Part shown: positions 16,197 to 24,714 of the stretch, piece after piece
How positions within the stretch are numbered: position 1 is the first letter of the stretch
Layout: every line of letters starts with the position of its first letter
Source of the DNA: Ignavibacteria bacterium
GTDB taxonomy: Bacteria; Bacteroidota; Ignavibacteria; Ignavibacteriales; Melioribacteraceae
Assembly (NCBI GenBank): GCA_012719345.1
Contig: JAAYAN010000176.1
Span: 1 to 36,512, forward strand
DNA: 36,512 bases
Direction of reading: 5' to 3'
Notes under the pieces: generated by a model
What the model was told of the DNA's origin: nothing
The model's input: only the letters and a program-made list of their open reading frames with translations
Databases searched by the model: none
Position numbers and translations under genes: made by a program

Positions 16197-16432
16197 ATCA
16201 AATCGTTTATATACTTTTTTGATTTCATTCTCTTGATTTTCATTTCAAAATTTACAGCTTCGGTTGAATTCGGAAATGATTTGACATAAACCAGTTCCCA
16301 CTGACCGCCGTTTCGGGTTGATTTTGTTTGTCCTGAATTATGTTCTTTTAGTCTTCTTTCTAAATTGTTGGTATGCCCGATATAATATTTACCGGTTTTT
16401 TTACTTTGAATTATATAAGTGTAAAATTCCAT
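16181..16432 (-). CDS. Small GIY-YIG endonuclease-family protein
   Basis: The 83-residue protein is one GIY-YIG domain: YTYIIQSKKTGKYYIGHTNN carries the two signature strands (YTY and YIG), followed by the catalytic Arg in LERRLKEHN and a Glu (NSTEAVNFEMKIKR) of the usual C-terminal helix. The family (UPF0213/COG2827 type) is related to UvrC nuclease and homing endonuclease domains, with no proven role for the stand-alone form. Its start codon lies two bases beyond the 3' end of tRNA-Pro(CGG) on the same strand, leaving no room for a usual promoter or ribosome site, so it must be co-transcribed with the tRNA or start elsewhere. Its 3' end lies in a tRNA-derived fragment. The setting suggests a small tRNA-associated mobile or selfish unit. 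Confidence 0.75.
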   Translation of the reverse strand: MEFYTYIIQSKKTGKYYIGHTNNLERRLKEHNSGQTKSTRNGGQWELVYVKSFPNSTEAVNFEMKIKRMKSKKYINDLISASC

Positions 16433-16434
16433 TG

Positions 16435-16509
16435 TCGGGGTGGGGAGATTTGAACTCCCGGCCTCTTCGTCCCGAACGAAGCGCGCTAACCGGGCTGCGC
16501 TACACCCCG
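16435..16509 (-). tRNA. tRNA-Pro(CGG)
   Basis: Acceptor CGGGGTG/CACCCCG pairs fully with discriminator A. The D-arm is GCGC-AGCCCGGTTA-GCGC, the anticodon stem CTTCG/CGAAG holds the loop TTCGGGA with anticodon CGG, and the T-arm is GGGAG-TTCAAAT-CTCCC. Length is 75 bases, without encoded CCA. It appears fully functional. Confidence 0.94.
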
Positions 16510-16550
16510 AATGTTGTAAATTTTTATTCCTTTTCTTTCACTATTTTTAA

Positions 16551-16616
16551 GAGCTTTAAACTCCCGGCCTTCCCGATTCCGATCGGGACGCGCTAACCGG
16601 GCTGCGCTACACCCCG
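16551..16616 (-). pseudogene. Degenerate tRNA-Pro copy with a palindromic anticodon arm
   Basis: The first 26 bases (acceptor 5' strand and D-arm) are identical to the tRNA-Pro(CGG) 42 bases away. The anticodon arm is replaced by the perfect palindrome TCCCGAT-CGGA-ATCGGGA (16588-16571), giving an abnormal loop. The T-arm is mutated (GGGAG-TTTAAAG-CTC) and the acceptor 3' strand is missing. It is a decayed or converted duplicate and cannot fold into a normal tRNA. Confidence 0.75.
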
Positions 16617-16672
16617 AATTTATAGTAAAGAATTGTCCAAATATAATAGAATTTTAAGAATTTCTAAAATAC

Positions 16673-17731
16673 TTACTCTGATTTTTTTAACACTTCTTCT
16701 GCAATTTGCTGAAGAGATAAAACGATATTAACTGCATTTAGTTTTATTGCCTCGCTTGGCATTCCGAATACAACCGATGAAGCTTCATCCTGAGCAATAT
16801 TGTAAGCCCCCGCATTTTTCATATCAAGCATTCCTCTTGCTCCGTCATCTCCGTTTCCGGTAAGTATAACACCAATACTGTTTTTCCCCGCATATCTTGC
16901 TGCAGATCTAAAAAGTATATCAACACTTGGTCTGTGTCTGTTAACAAGGGGTCCTTCCTTAACTTCAACATAATACCGGGCACCGCTTCTTTTCACTAAA
17001 ATATGCTTATTCCCGGGAGCTATTAGAACTTGGCCGCGTAAAATTGAATCGTTATTTTCTGCCTCTTTAATTGAAATTTTACACGTTCTGCTTAGTCTCA
17101 TTACCAAAGGTTTCACAAAATTCTCCGGCATATGCTGGGCAATTACGATACCCGGGGCATCGTGTGAAAACGCTTCAAGAAAAACTCTTAAAGCTTCAAT
17201 CCCTCCGGTAGAAGCCCCAACTACCACTACTTTTTCAGTTGTTTGCAGCATAGCTGTGTCGTTCACAACTTCTTGTTCCGATGAAATTGGCAAAGTAGCT
17301 GCACTTTTTAAATTGTTGTATTTTTTTACATCAACTTTTGAGGCTGCTTTAACAACTTCGCAAATATGAATTTTGGATTCTTCCAAAAATTGTTTTGTAC
17401 CCATTTTGGGTTTAGTGATTATCTCAACAGCTCCATATTCCAACGCTTTCAATGCTGTTTCCGATTCATTTCCTGTTAGACTGGAGCATATAACTACAGG
17501 TACAGGATGATGAGTCATTATTTTTTTCAGAAATGTTATTCCATCCATTTTGGGCATTTCTACATCAAGAGTGATAACATCGGGCACTTGCGTTTTCATT
17601 TTATTCACCGCAATATAGGGGTCAGCGGCTGTGGCAATTACTTCAATTTCCAGATCTGAAGATAATAATTCTGAAAGAGTTTGCCTAACAATGGCTGAAT
17701 CATCAACAATAAGAACTTTAATTTTTTTCAT
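16673..17731 (-). CDS. cheB: CheB, chemotaxis protein-glutamate methylesterase (copy 1)
   Basis: The 352-residue protein has a receiver domain (1-120; acidic pair D10/D11, phospho-acceptor D56 in [12 protein letters not shown]107) and a methylesterase domain (about 165-345) with the triad Ser174 (GASTGG), His200 (AQHMP) and Asp near 296 (GDDGARGM). It removes methyl groups from, and deamidates, receptor glutamates to reset sensitivity. It is the last gene of the cheR-cheD-cheB-cheB run and lies 52 bases after the second CheB, to which it is strongly similar along the whole length (tandem paralogues). The motif LTGNGDDG departs slightly from the more common TGMGxDG. It is likely active. Confidence 0.95.
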   Translation of the reverse strand: MKKIKVLIVDDSAIVRQTLSELLSSDLEIEVIATAADPYIAVNKMKTQVPDVITLDVEMPKMDGITFLKKIMTHHPVPVVICSSLTGNESETALKALEYGAVEIITKPKMGTKQFLEESKIHICEVVKAASKVDVKKYNNLKSAATLPISSEQEVVNDTAMLQTTEKVVVVGASTGGIEALRVFLEAFSHDAPGIVIAQHMPENFVKPLVMRLSRTCKISIKEAENNDSILRGQVLIAPGNKHILVKRSGARYYVEVKEGPLVNRHRPSVDILFRSAARYAGKNSIGVILTGNGDDGARGMLDMKNAGAYNIAQDEASSVVFGMPSEAIKLNAVNIVLSLQQIAEEVLKKSE

Positions 17732-17783
17732 TCTCTATTCCAATATTTATTTAATTTAAAGAATTTTTAATCAGTATTTTTTG

Positions 17784-18854
17784 TTAAGCCATTTTACATT
17801 CTTTTAAAACTATTGAAGGAATTAAACCAAGAGGAGATATCTTATCAACAGCTCCCCGCTTGATTGCTTCATTAGGCATACCGAATACTACGCAAGTTTT
17901 TTCATCCTGTGCAATATTATAAGCACCTGTAGCTTTCATTTCTTCCATTCCTCTTGCCCCATCATCACCCATACCTGTCATAATAACACCAACAGCATTT
18001 TTCCCTGCATATCTTGCAGCCGATCTGAAAAGTACATCAACCGAAGGACGGTGGCGGCTGACAAGCGGACCGTCTTTAATTTCTAAATAATATCTTGCTC
18101 CGCTTCTTTTAAGCAGTGTATGTTTATTACCGGGCGCAATTAAGGCTCTGCCTCTAATAACAGTATCATTATTTTCGGCTTCTTTTACAGAAAGTTTACA
18201 CAACGAGTCTAATCTTTCTGCAAAAGAACGAGTAAAATTTTCGGGCATATGCTGTACAATAACTATTCCCGGAGAATCCAACGGGAATGATTCGAGGAAA
18301 ACTCGCAATGCTTCAGTACCTCCGGTGGAAGCTCCAACAACTACTACTTTTTCGGTTGTCCGGAGCATAGCTTTATTATTTGCTTTTGCCAAGATTACAT
18401 CTGCCGAAAGTTTAGGAGCTATTTCCGTTTTTTTATTTACAAAATTCTTAAGATTAACCAAAGACGCAGCTTTTATTGTGTCGCAAATATGTATTCGAGA
18501 TTCCTCGAGGAATTTTTTCGTTCCAAGCTGGGGCTTAGTGATAATTTCTACGGCGCCGCTTTCTAAAGCTTTTAGTGCGGTTGTGGAACCTTTATTAGTT
18601 AAGCTTGAACAAATAACTACAGGAATAGGATACTGGCTCATTATTTTTTGGAGAAATGTTATCCCGTCCATTTTTGGCATTTCGATATCAAGAGTTATCA
18701 CATCCGGTATAACTTCTTTTATCTTGTTTGCAGCAATAAAAGGGTCCGAAGCTGAACCAATCACTTCAATTTCATTATCGGACGAAAGAATTTCCGATAA
18801 TGTGTTTCGCACTACTGCCGAATCATCTACTATTAAAACTTTAATTTTTTTCAT
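17784..18854 (-). CDS. cheB: CheB, chemotaxis protein-glutamate methylesterase (copy 2)
   Basis: The 356-residue protein has the same layout as its downstream neighbour: receiver domain with D10/D11 and D56 ([11 protein letters not shown]), then methylesterase domain with GASTGG, VQHMP and [12 protein letters not shown] carrying the catalytic Ser, His and Asp. The inter-domain linker (about 130-168) is the most different part, so each copy could be set to a different activation threshold or receptor. Its start overlaps the cheD 3' end by 14 bases. It deamidates and demethylates MCPs after phosphorylation by CheA. Two complete, apparently intact copies in tandem are uncommon. Confidence 0.95.
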   Translation of the reverse strand: MKKIKVLIVDDSAVVRNTLSEILSSDNEIEVIGSASDPFIAANKIKEVIPDVITLDIEMPKMDGITFLQKIMSQYPIPVVICSSLTNKGSTTALKALESGAVEIITKPQLGTKKFLEESRIHICDTIKAASLVNLKNFVNKKTEIAPKLSADVILAKANNKAMLRTTEKVVVVGASTGGTEALRVFLESFPLDSPGIVIVQHMPENFTRSFAERLDSLCKLSVKEAENNDTVIRGRALIAPGNKHTLLKRSGARYYLEIKDGPLVSRHRPSVDVLFRSAARYAGKNAVGVIMTGMGDDGARGMEEMKATGAYNIAQDEKTCVVFGMPNEAIKRGAVDKISPLGLIPSIVLKECKMA

Positions 18855-19347
18855 TGCCTTTTAATCTTGTTAAGTATACATCGCCGGTATGCGTAACAAA
18901 ATGTAATTTTCTTCCGCGTGTTCCTCCGGTATCGAAAGCTTTAATTTTAATACCTAACTTTTTTAATTCTTTTTCTGCTTCTTCAATATTCTGTTTTCCA
19001 ACTGTATAATCGTTATCGTTTGTTTTTTTTAACACATCCGATCCGCCAAACAGTTTTACTTCCAAATCACTTATTTTAATTTTTCTCGATTCGAATTTTT
19101 CAATCATAGCTTTTATTGTACAATTAACATATTTATATGACGAATTACAATTTTTGCAATTGCATCCGTTTGAGTTGCATTTTGGCAGCTGGCAATGCGA
19201 TATTGCACTGAACTTTGAAACGGGATCATACATTGTTATTGCAATACAGGAACCTAAAACTGTTGTAACTACTAACGGTTTATTGCTGAAATGCAATTCA
19301 CCCGGATGAAGATACAAAACAGTATTATTTTCGAGTATTTTTTTCAT
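18841..19347 (-). CDS. cheD: CheD, receptor glutamine deamidase, with Cys-rich insertion
   Basis: The 168-residue protein carries the CheD catalytic cysteine (C34 in [12 protein letters not shown]), the histidine (H51 in ISHCQLP) and the later [13 protein letters not shown] and [12 protein letters not shown] elements. CheD deamidates receptor glutamines and, in Bacillus, cooperates with CheC. Right after the catalytic His is an unusual cysteine cluster: C52, C57, C62, C64, C67 and C76, where typical CheD has a short loop with a conserved MLP or equivalent. The spacing could bind a metal such as zinc. The start overlaps the cheR stop (TAATG). No cheC gene is seen nearby. Confidence 0.88.
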   Translation of the reverse strand: MKKILENNTVLYLHPGELHFSNKPLVVTTVLGSCIAITMYDPVSKFSAISHCQLPKCNSNGCNCKNCNSSYKYVNCTIKAMIEKFESRKIKISDLEVKLFGGSDVLKKTNDNDYTVGKQNIEEAEKELKKLGIKIKAFDTGGTRGRKLHFVTHTGDVYLTRLKGNEKN

Positions 19348-20195
19348 TATATTTTTCTGTAAGTGCTTGCAATTACCTGGGTTACTGGAAAGTTACTTTT
19401 AATTATCGATTCCGAATGCCCGAGAAACAAATAACCACCTGGAACTATGTAGTCTAAAAGACGCCTGATAAGGTTTTCCTGTGTATCTTTGTCGAAATAA
19501 ATAATCACATTCCGGCAGAATATTATATCAAACTTTTGTTCAAGTCCGTAATCTTCCTGCATAAAATTCAGCCATTTGAATCGCACCGAATTTCTTATTA
19601 ATGGAGTTACCCGTACAAGTTTTTTTGAACGGTCTTTGCTTCTTAAAAAATACTTTTTAATTATCTGCGGCGGAATTTCCGATATTTTACTTTCTTCGTA
19701 AACTCCTCTGCAAGCTGCTTCCAAGACTCTTGTAGAAATATCTGTTGCAATTAAATTAAACTTAAATCCAAGTGAATAATTTGCATACTCCTGAAGTTCG
19801 ATAGCCAGAGTATAAGGTTCTTCGCCTGTAGAGCAGCCGGCGCTCCAAATATTTACAGGTCTTATTATTCCGGCCCCGTTAACTATACTTAATTCTTTTA
19901 ACGCTGTTTGTTTTAAGAACTCGAACTGTTTAGGCTCGCGGTAAAAATCTGTTTTATTTGTTGTTATAACATCAACCATCTGGGTTATTTCATTACGGCT
20001 GCCTTCTTCCGAAAAAAGAAATTCGCAGTATTTTTTAAAAGATTGAATATTTAAATCTTTTAGCCTTTTACGCAATCTTGCTTCTACAAGAATTTTTTTT
20101 GACTCGGGCATCTTAATCCCGCTCAGCTGATAAATAAATCTGCTTAGTTTTAAAAAATCTTCTTTAGAAAGCGTTTCCGCTTTAATTTGATTCAT
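19347..20195 (-). CDS. cheR: CheR, chemotaxis receptor methyltransferase
   Basis: The 282-residue protein has the N-terminal helical CheR domain (about 1-75), then the SAM-dependent methyltransferase domain with TTNKTDFYREPKQFEFL, the SAM-binding loop WSAGCSTGEEPYTLAIEL, ATDIS, and FDIIFCRNVIIYFD near the end. It methylates receptor glutamates with S-adenosylmethionine. A strong ribosome site (AAGGA) lies just before the ATG, directly after the intrinsic terminator that follows the MCP gene. The gene overlaps cheD by one base. Length and motifs are those of full-size CheR, unlike the short CheR-like protein encoded at 24072-24683. Confidence 0.94.
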   Translation of the reverse strand: MNQIKAETLSKEDFLKLSRFIYQLSGIKMPESKKILVEARLRKRLKDLNIQSFKKYCEFLFSEEGSRNEITQMVDVITTNKTDFYREPKQFEFLKQTALKELSIVNGAGIIRPVNIWSAGCSTGEEPYTLAIELQEYANYSLGFKFNLIATDISTRVLEAACRGVYEESKISEIPPQIIKKYFLRSKDRSKKLVRVTPLIRNSVRFKWLNFMQEDYGLEQKFDIIFCRNVIIYFDKDTQENLIRRLLDYIVPGGYLFLGHSESIIKSNFPVTQVIASTYRKI

Positions 20196-20202
20196 TTTTT
20201 TC

Positions 20203-20235
20203 CTTAAAAAAAGTGCACCTCATTGGGTGCACTTT
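20203..20235 (-). terminator. Intrinsic terminator between the MCP gene and cheR
   Basis: On the minus strand AAAGTGCACC (20235-20226), a six-base loop and GGTGCACTTT (20219-20210) form a perfect 10-bp stem that runs into seven T. It sits 13 bases after the MCP stop and overlaps the region just upstream of the cheR ribosome site, so it should lower cheR-cheD-cheB-cheB expression from the upstream promoter. Confidence 0.9.
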
Positions 20236-20247
20236 GAATTAATATTA

Positions 20248-23200
20248 TCAGAATTTTTCAAATTCCTGATCCAGTTTATCGGAATCTGTTCCCATATCTA
20301 TTGTGAAGCCATTTTGTTTCAGCGAATTTTGATTTGATTTTGATGCTTTTACCGAAGCAGTTGGCTTCCCCTGTTTATTTTTTCCTGCCGGGTTTAAAGC
20401 CTTTACTTCATTATAGCTGTTTGATTTCTGCATTGCTGGTGCAATCCTTTTAATCTGGTGGTTTGACCTTAATTCATCCAATTTGAAATAAGAAACTGCG
20501 CTTTGAAGCTGCTCTGCCTGGCTGGACAATTCCTCGGCAGTAGAAGCCATCTGTTCTGTTGCCGAAGAGTTCTGCTGAATAACCTGATTAAGCTGCTGAA
20601 TTGCACTGTTGATTTGCTCTGCTCCTGTATTCTGCTCGTTGCTTGCAGCTGTAATTTCCTGAACAAGCTCCGATGTTCTTTGAATATCCGGTACAATCTT
20701 TTTGAGTAATTCTCCTGCTTTTTCGGCAACATCAATGCTCGAAGCTGAAAGTTTATTTATTTCGGCAGCGGCTGTCTGGCTTCTTTCTGCAAGTTTTCTT
20801 ACTTCGCTTGCAACAACTGCAAAACCTTTTCCGTGCTCGCCCGCTCTTGCTGCTTCAATTGCTGCATTAAGGGCAAGAAGATTTGTTTGTCTGGCTATTT
20901 CTTCAATTATCGATATTTTACCGGCTATTTCTTTCATTGCATCAACAGTTTCAGCAACAGCTTTACCGCCCTCAATTGCATCTTCGGCAGATTTAAGTGC
21001 TATCTTTTCTGTCTGCTGTGCATTGTCGGTATTTTGCTTTATATTTGCCGCCATTTCTTCCATCGAGGAAGAAGCTTCTTCGGCAGCGGCTGCTTGTTCA
21101 GTAGAACCCTGCGACATTTCTGAAGCGCTTGCGCTCATTTCCTGACTTCCTGTTGCAACATTTTCAGCAGCGTTTTTAACTTCCATAATTATTTCAGCCG
21201 TTGCTTTTACCATTTCAGTAAGTGATTGCATAAGATAATCATTTTCCGAACGTTTTTTAAGTTCAACAGTTAAATCTCCGTTAGCAACCAAGGAAGCTTT
21301 ATCAATTATTAAATTAAGAGCAGCAATAAGTGAATTTATGTTTTCTTTAATCAAGTTAAAATCGCCGTTATATTTATCCTTAATTGTTTCGGGCATATCA
21401 CCTTTTGCTATACGGTCAACGTATTCTGCTGCCATATTCAAAGGACCTATTACAGCATCTAAAGTATCGTTTACACCTTGAACAATCTTTCTGAAATCGC
21501 CTTGATGTTTTGTTGCATCAGCGCGTGTATCAAGTTTCCCTTCGATTGCTGTTTTGGCTAAATCCGATGTATCTTGTACCATCATTTTTAAGGCTTCAAT
21601 CATTTGAATTACTGATGGCACAAGTTTATCATTATCACTTCTTCTTCCAACCTTTTTTAATTCTTCTAAGTCTTTAAGATCTCCATTGCTTATGTTATTT
21701 ACAATGTTGATAACATAAAGAATTCTCTCTCTTACAAGATTTACAGATAATGCTGTTTGATTAAAGATACCTTGATATTTACCATCAACTTTTTGAGTAT
21801 AATCGTTAATTGCCATTTTCTCAAGAACATTGGAAGCCTCAACTAATCCACCCAATCCGTCAATACAATTATTTAGATTATTTTTTATCTCGTTAAAATC
21901 TCCGTTATAATTATCAGTTATTTTGTTTGGAATATCTCCCTTTGCAATTCTATCAATATATTCTGCAGCAACATTCAAAGGTCCTATCACAGCATCCAAA
22001 GTGTCGTTAAAACCTTGTATAATTGCTCTGTAATCGCCTTGATGTTTCATAGCATCGGCACGGATGGCAAGTTTTCCTTCAACAGTAGCCTGCGATAACA
22101 TTTGAGTATCACTAAACAACATTTTTATATTGTTCCTAATGCTGTTCAATCCTTTTGTAAGTATTATTTGTTTCCCAGGAAGATCTCTCATTTCTTTGGA
22201 CAATTTACCTTCGGCATATTCATTTATTAGTCCAATCCCTTCTAAAACAGGAAGTGTAACAGCATCTAAAGCTTCATTGGTTCCAGTTATTAAAGTTTTA
22301 TATATACCTGATAATCCTTCAGTTTTACAGCGTGCCTCTATATCGCCTTCTTTTTGAGACTTATTCATTTCATCAAGGCTATTGACCATTACATTGAGCT
22401 CATCAATACATACATTAAAATTATTCTTAATTTCGTTAAAATCGCCATTGTAATTATCAGTAATTTTATTAGGAATATCTCCCTTAGCTATACGATCAAT
22501 GTATTCTGCTGCTACATTCAACGGACCTATTACAGAATCCAGCGTATCGTTTACGCCTTGAATAATTGCTCTGTAATCACCCTGATGTTTTAATGCATCG
22601 GCGCGAACTGCAAGCTTTCCTTCAACAGTTGCTTTCGATAAAATATTTGCATCTTTTACAAGTTCTTTAATGTTATTTATCATTTTCTGCATCGCATTAA
22701 GCAGTACGCCGAATTCGTCTTTCCGTTCAGTTGAAAGGTCAATATTCAAATCGCCGTTCGAAATTTTTTCTGAACTTTCTGCTGCAATTTTTAACGGATT
22801 TGTTATATTTTTAATCATATAATATGCTGCAGCAATTAAGGCAAGCATCGATATTATTGATATTATAACAATAAGATTTTTTGAATAAGAGTATGTATCT
22901 TCTGCAGCAAAAGCAGCTTGATCTATTAATTCATTCTGGTATTCAATAATTTTATTTGCAGCGTTTGTATATTCGTTTTGAGCACTTCTTACTTTTTCAA
23001 TCAGATATATACCTGCATCATTATATCTTTTTTCATTTATCATTTCTGTAAACGGAGCTCTGGCATCATAATATTTCTGTCTGGCTTCTTCAAGTTCGGC
23101 AATAAGCCTTTTCCCTTCCTCGGTTTTTACTTTACTTTTAAGCGAATCGATATTATCCCCAACAGTTTTTGCACCTTTTTTAATTCTTTCATTATTTTTT

Positions 23201-23442
23201 TCAACCTCGCTGGCAAACTGTGGTAAATCTCTTAATATAACCAAATTACGCATCGAGCGGCTGACATCGCTTATGGCTATAATTATTTCGTTAGCCCATA
23301 CAGTTTTAGGATATTTATCGGTTGTGATGTTTACAGTTTCTTCATTTAAGTTTGCAAGATTAGAAACCGAAATGACAATAATTATAAGCATTGCAACAGA
23401 TATTATTGCATAACTTAGTATTAGTTTAACTCCTATTTTCAT
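20248..23442 (-). CDS. Methyl-accepting chemotaxis receptor with poly-HAMP array
   Basis: The 1064-residue receptor has TM1 (about 8-28), a helical periplasmic sensor of the four-helix-bundle type (about 30-185), TM2 (about 187-208), then a HAMP domain and a long series of HAMP-like modules (about 210-740), and an MCP signalling domain (about 750-1000). The hairpin tip is [20 protein letters not shown], as in all active receptors. Three modules are near-identical at protein level (around 267-345, 449-521 and 629-701; [30 protein letters not shown]). The C-terminus EFEKF fits the loose x-[FYW]-x-x-[FYW] pattern of CheR/CheB tethers. It is the only transmembrane receptor in the island and lies upstream of cheR, separated by a terminator. 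The sensor ligand is unknown. Confidence 0.93.
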   Translation of the reverse strand: MKIGVKLILSYAIISVAMLIIIVISVSNLANLNEETVNITTDKYPKTVWANEIIIAISDVSRSMRNLVILRDLPQFASEVEKNNERIKKGAKTVGDNIDSLKSKVKTEEGKRLIAELEEARQKYYDARAPFTEMINEKRYNDAGIYLIEKVRSAQNEYTNAANKIIEYQNELIDQAAFAAEDTYSYSKNLIVIISIISMLALIAAAYYMIKNITNPLKIAAESSEKISNGDLNIDLSTERKDEFGVLLNAMQKMINNIKELVKDANILSKATVEGKLAVRADALKHQGDYRAIIQGVNDTLDSVIGPLNVAAEYIDRIAKGDIPNKITDNYNGDFNEIKNNFNVCIDELNVMVNSLDEMNKSQKEGDIEARCKTEGLSGIYKTLITGTNEALDAVTLPVLEGIGLINEYAEGKLSKEMRDLPGKQIILTKGLNSIRNNIKMLFSDTQMLSQATVEGKLAIRADAMKHQGDYRAIIQGFNDTLDAVIGPLNVAAEYIDRIAKGDIPNKITDNYNGDFNEIKNNLNNCIDGLGGLVEASNVLEKMAINDYTQKVDGKYQGIFNQTALSVNLVRERILYVINIVNNISNGDLKDLEELKKVGRRSDNDKLVPSVIQMIEALKMMVQDTSDLAKTAIEGKLDTRADATKHQGDFRKIVQGVNDTLDAVIGPLNMAAEYVDRIAKGDMPETIKDKYNGDFNLIKENINSLIAALNLIIDKASLVANGDLTVELKKRSENDYLMQSLTEMVKATAEIIMEVKNAAENVATGSQEMSASASEMSQGSTEQAAAAEEASSSMEEMAANIKQNTDNAQQTEKIALKSAEDAIEGGKAVAETVDAMKEIAGKISIIEEIARQTNLLALNAAIEAARAGEHGKGFAVVASEVRKLAERSQTAAAEINKLSASSIDVAEKAGELLKKIVPDIQRTSELVQEITAASNEQNTGAEQINSAIQQLNQVIQQNSSATEQMASTAEELSSQAEQLQSAVSYFKLDELRSNHQIKRIAPAMQKSNSYNEVKALNPAGKNKQGKPTASVKASKSNQNSLKQNGFTIDMGTDSDKLDQEFEKF
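21340..22641 (-). repeat. Three imperfect intragenic repeats encoding HAMP-like modules
   Basis: Segments at about 22641-22417, 22095-21880 and 21555-21340, spaced about 540 bases, encode the same module (TVEGKLAxRADAxKHQGDYR ... [21 protein letters not shown] ... [10 protein letters not shown]). DNA identity is lower than protein identity (many silent changes), so the repeats are old and under selection. They are not a CRISPR array or an insertion. Confidence 0.8.
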
Positions 23443-23472
23443 TTTATACTCCTATGTTTAGTATTTTCATTT

Positions 23473-24075
23473 TTAGTAAACTATTATGCTTCTGTGAACA
23501 TTTTTTATTGTGTATTTAATTATATCTTCCGGATTTTCGGTAATGGGTTTTCCATGTCCGGGGTAGATTGTCTTAATTTTCAGTCGTGAAAGTTTGTTTA
23601 AGGTTTCCAGGTAATCCGGTGTGTAAGATCCTAAAATATCCCTGACTTGAATTGTTGTATCTCCTGTAAACAGTATTTGTTCTTCCTCGTTATATATGCA
23701 GATTGAATCGGCAGAATGACCCGGTGTGTGGATTATTGTGAATTCTTTATCCGCAAGTTTAATTATTTCTCCGTCTTGTAAAGTCAAATCCGTTAATCCT
23801 ACAGTTTTAATAAACGAATATATTTTGGAATTATATTTTTTCTTTAACGCCATTGCTCCGCCTATATGGTCGAAATGATTATGTGTTAAAATTACTTTAT
23901 CAACAGGGTTTTTTCCAACACCTGTATATGTTTCTTCGATATCTTTAACAATATAATTATCGCTGCCTGTATCAATTACGGCGTTAACGTCCGAAAGTGT
24001 ATTCCATTCACCCAAAAGCATGTAGCTGTTACCGCTGTATAATTGCGGGTTTGTCTTTAAGCTTATAATCTTCAT
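23473..24075 (-). CDS. MBL-fold metallo-hydrolase
   Basis: The 200-residue protein shows the metallo-beta-lactamase motif LTHNHFDHIGG (about residues 63-73), then HTPGHSADSICI (second metal ligand), FTGDTT and YPGHGKPI (later ligands). All zinc-binding positions are present, so it should be an active hydrolase of the glyoxalase II/MBL superfamily; the substrate cannot be read. Its start overlaps the short CheR-like gene as ATGA, so the two are translationally coupled inside the chemotaxis operon. This position suggests a role in signalling, for example turning over a methylated or small-molecule product, but that is inference. Confidence 0.85.
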   Translation of the reverse strand: MKIISLKTNPQLYSGNSYMLLGEWNTLSDVNAVIDTGSDNYIVKDIEETYTGVGKNPVDKVILTHNHFDHIGGAMALKKKYNSKIYSFIKTVGLTDLTLQDGEIIKLADKEFTIIHTPGHSADSICIYNEEEQILFTGDTTIQVRDILGSYTPDYLETLNKLSRLKIKTIYPGHGKPITENPEDIIKYTIKNVHRSIIVY

Positions 24076-24683
24076 ATTTCAATTTTCCTGTATAGTTGAG
24101 CATCGGAAACTACTTGTTGAAACATATGAGATAATTCTTCGGGCATTTTCTGAGTATGTTCCGAAACAAATAAACCGCCGGGAGAAAGCGATTTATGGAA
24201 CATTTTAATTACTTCAATTCTTTCATTTTGCTGGAAATGTAAAAGCACATTTTTGCATAAAATTAAACTGAACCCGTCACCAATAGAATTGAGCGATAAA
24301 AGATTGTGTTTTTGAAATTGGACTCTGTCCCTGATAAGATTTATAAGCTGAAAAGCTTCCGGCTTTGTTTCAGCCTTTTTGAAATATTTATTAAAAATTT
24401 CTTTAGGAATTCTTTTAGTTTCTTCGTCTGAATAAACAGCATCTTTTATAATATTTCCGAATTGCTCGCTTTCATCAATATCTGTGGCTGTTATATATAA
24501 ATTCTTAAATGAGAAACTGCCCATTTTTTCAGCCAGCAGAATAGCCATGGTAAAAGGTTCGGGACCCATTGCACAGCCGGCATCCCAAATTCTTATTCTG
24601 CTCCGTCCTGTAACTTCGGGAACAAGCACATTTACTGCATGCTCAAGCGTGTATAAATCTCTGAAGAAAAATGTAAAGGCCAT
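24072..24683 (-). CDS. Short CheR-like methyltransferase lacking the N-terminal domain
   Basis: The 203-residue protein begins directly with MAFTFFFRDLYTLEHA, which corresponds to the FYR motif region of CheR, followed by the SAM loop IWDAGCAMGPEPFTMAILLA, ATDIDE and FSLILCKNVLLHFQ. The N-terminal helical domain of CheR is missing, which in CheR helps place the receptor. The GxSTGEEPY motif is changed to GCAMGPEPF. It is a complete-looking short family member, not a truncation: the start is clean and the next gene overlaps it. It may methylate a different substrate from the receptors. It lies between cheW and the MBL gene. Confidence 0.85.
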   Translation of the reverse strand: MAFTFFFRDLYTLEHAVNVLVPEVTGRSRIRIWDAGCAMGPEPFTMAILLAEKMGSFSFKNLYITATDIDESEQFGNIIKDAVYSDEETKRIPKEIFNKYFKKAETKPEAFQLINLIRDRVQFQKHNLLSLNSIGDGFSLILCKNVLLHFQQNERIEVIKMFHKSLSPGGLFVSEHTQKMPEELSHMFQQVVSDAQLYRKIEI

Positions 24684-24714
24684 ATTTACTCAATTTTGAA
24701 TTCTTAATTTTTAA

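Noticed and set aside
16318-16596. 92-codon open frame on the plus strand (contains GWGDLNSRPLRPERSALTGL)
   Set aside because: It reads antisense through tRNA-Pro; such peptides are a common artefact of tRNA translation.
16673-18854. Duplicate CheB as an assembly artefact
   Set aside because: The copies differ throughout, including the linkers and many silent positions.
18325-18864. 179-codon open frame opposite cheB copy 2
   Set aside because: It lies wholly antisense to a well-conserved gene and encodes low-complexity Ser/Ile-rich sequence with no recognisable domain.
20702-21145. 147-codon Ala/Ser-rich open frame opposite the MCP gene
   Set aside because: It is the antisense of the Ala/Glu-rich coiled coil of the signalling domain, which leaves the opposite strand open by composition.
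21340-22641. Regularly spaced repeats that could suggest a CRISPR or tandem array
   Set aside because: Repeats are about 180-220 bases, imperfect, in frame, about 540 bases apart, and encode a protein module.
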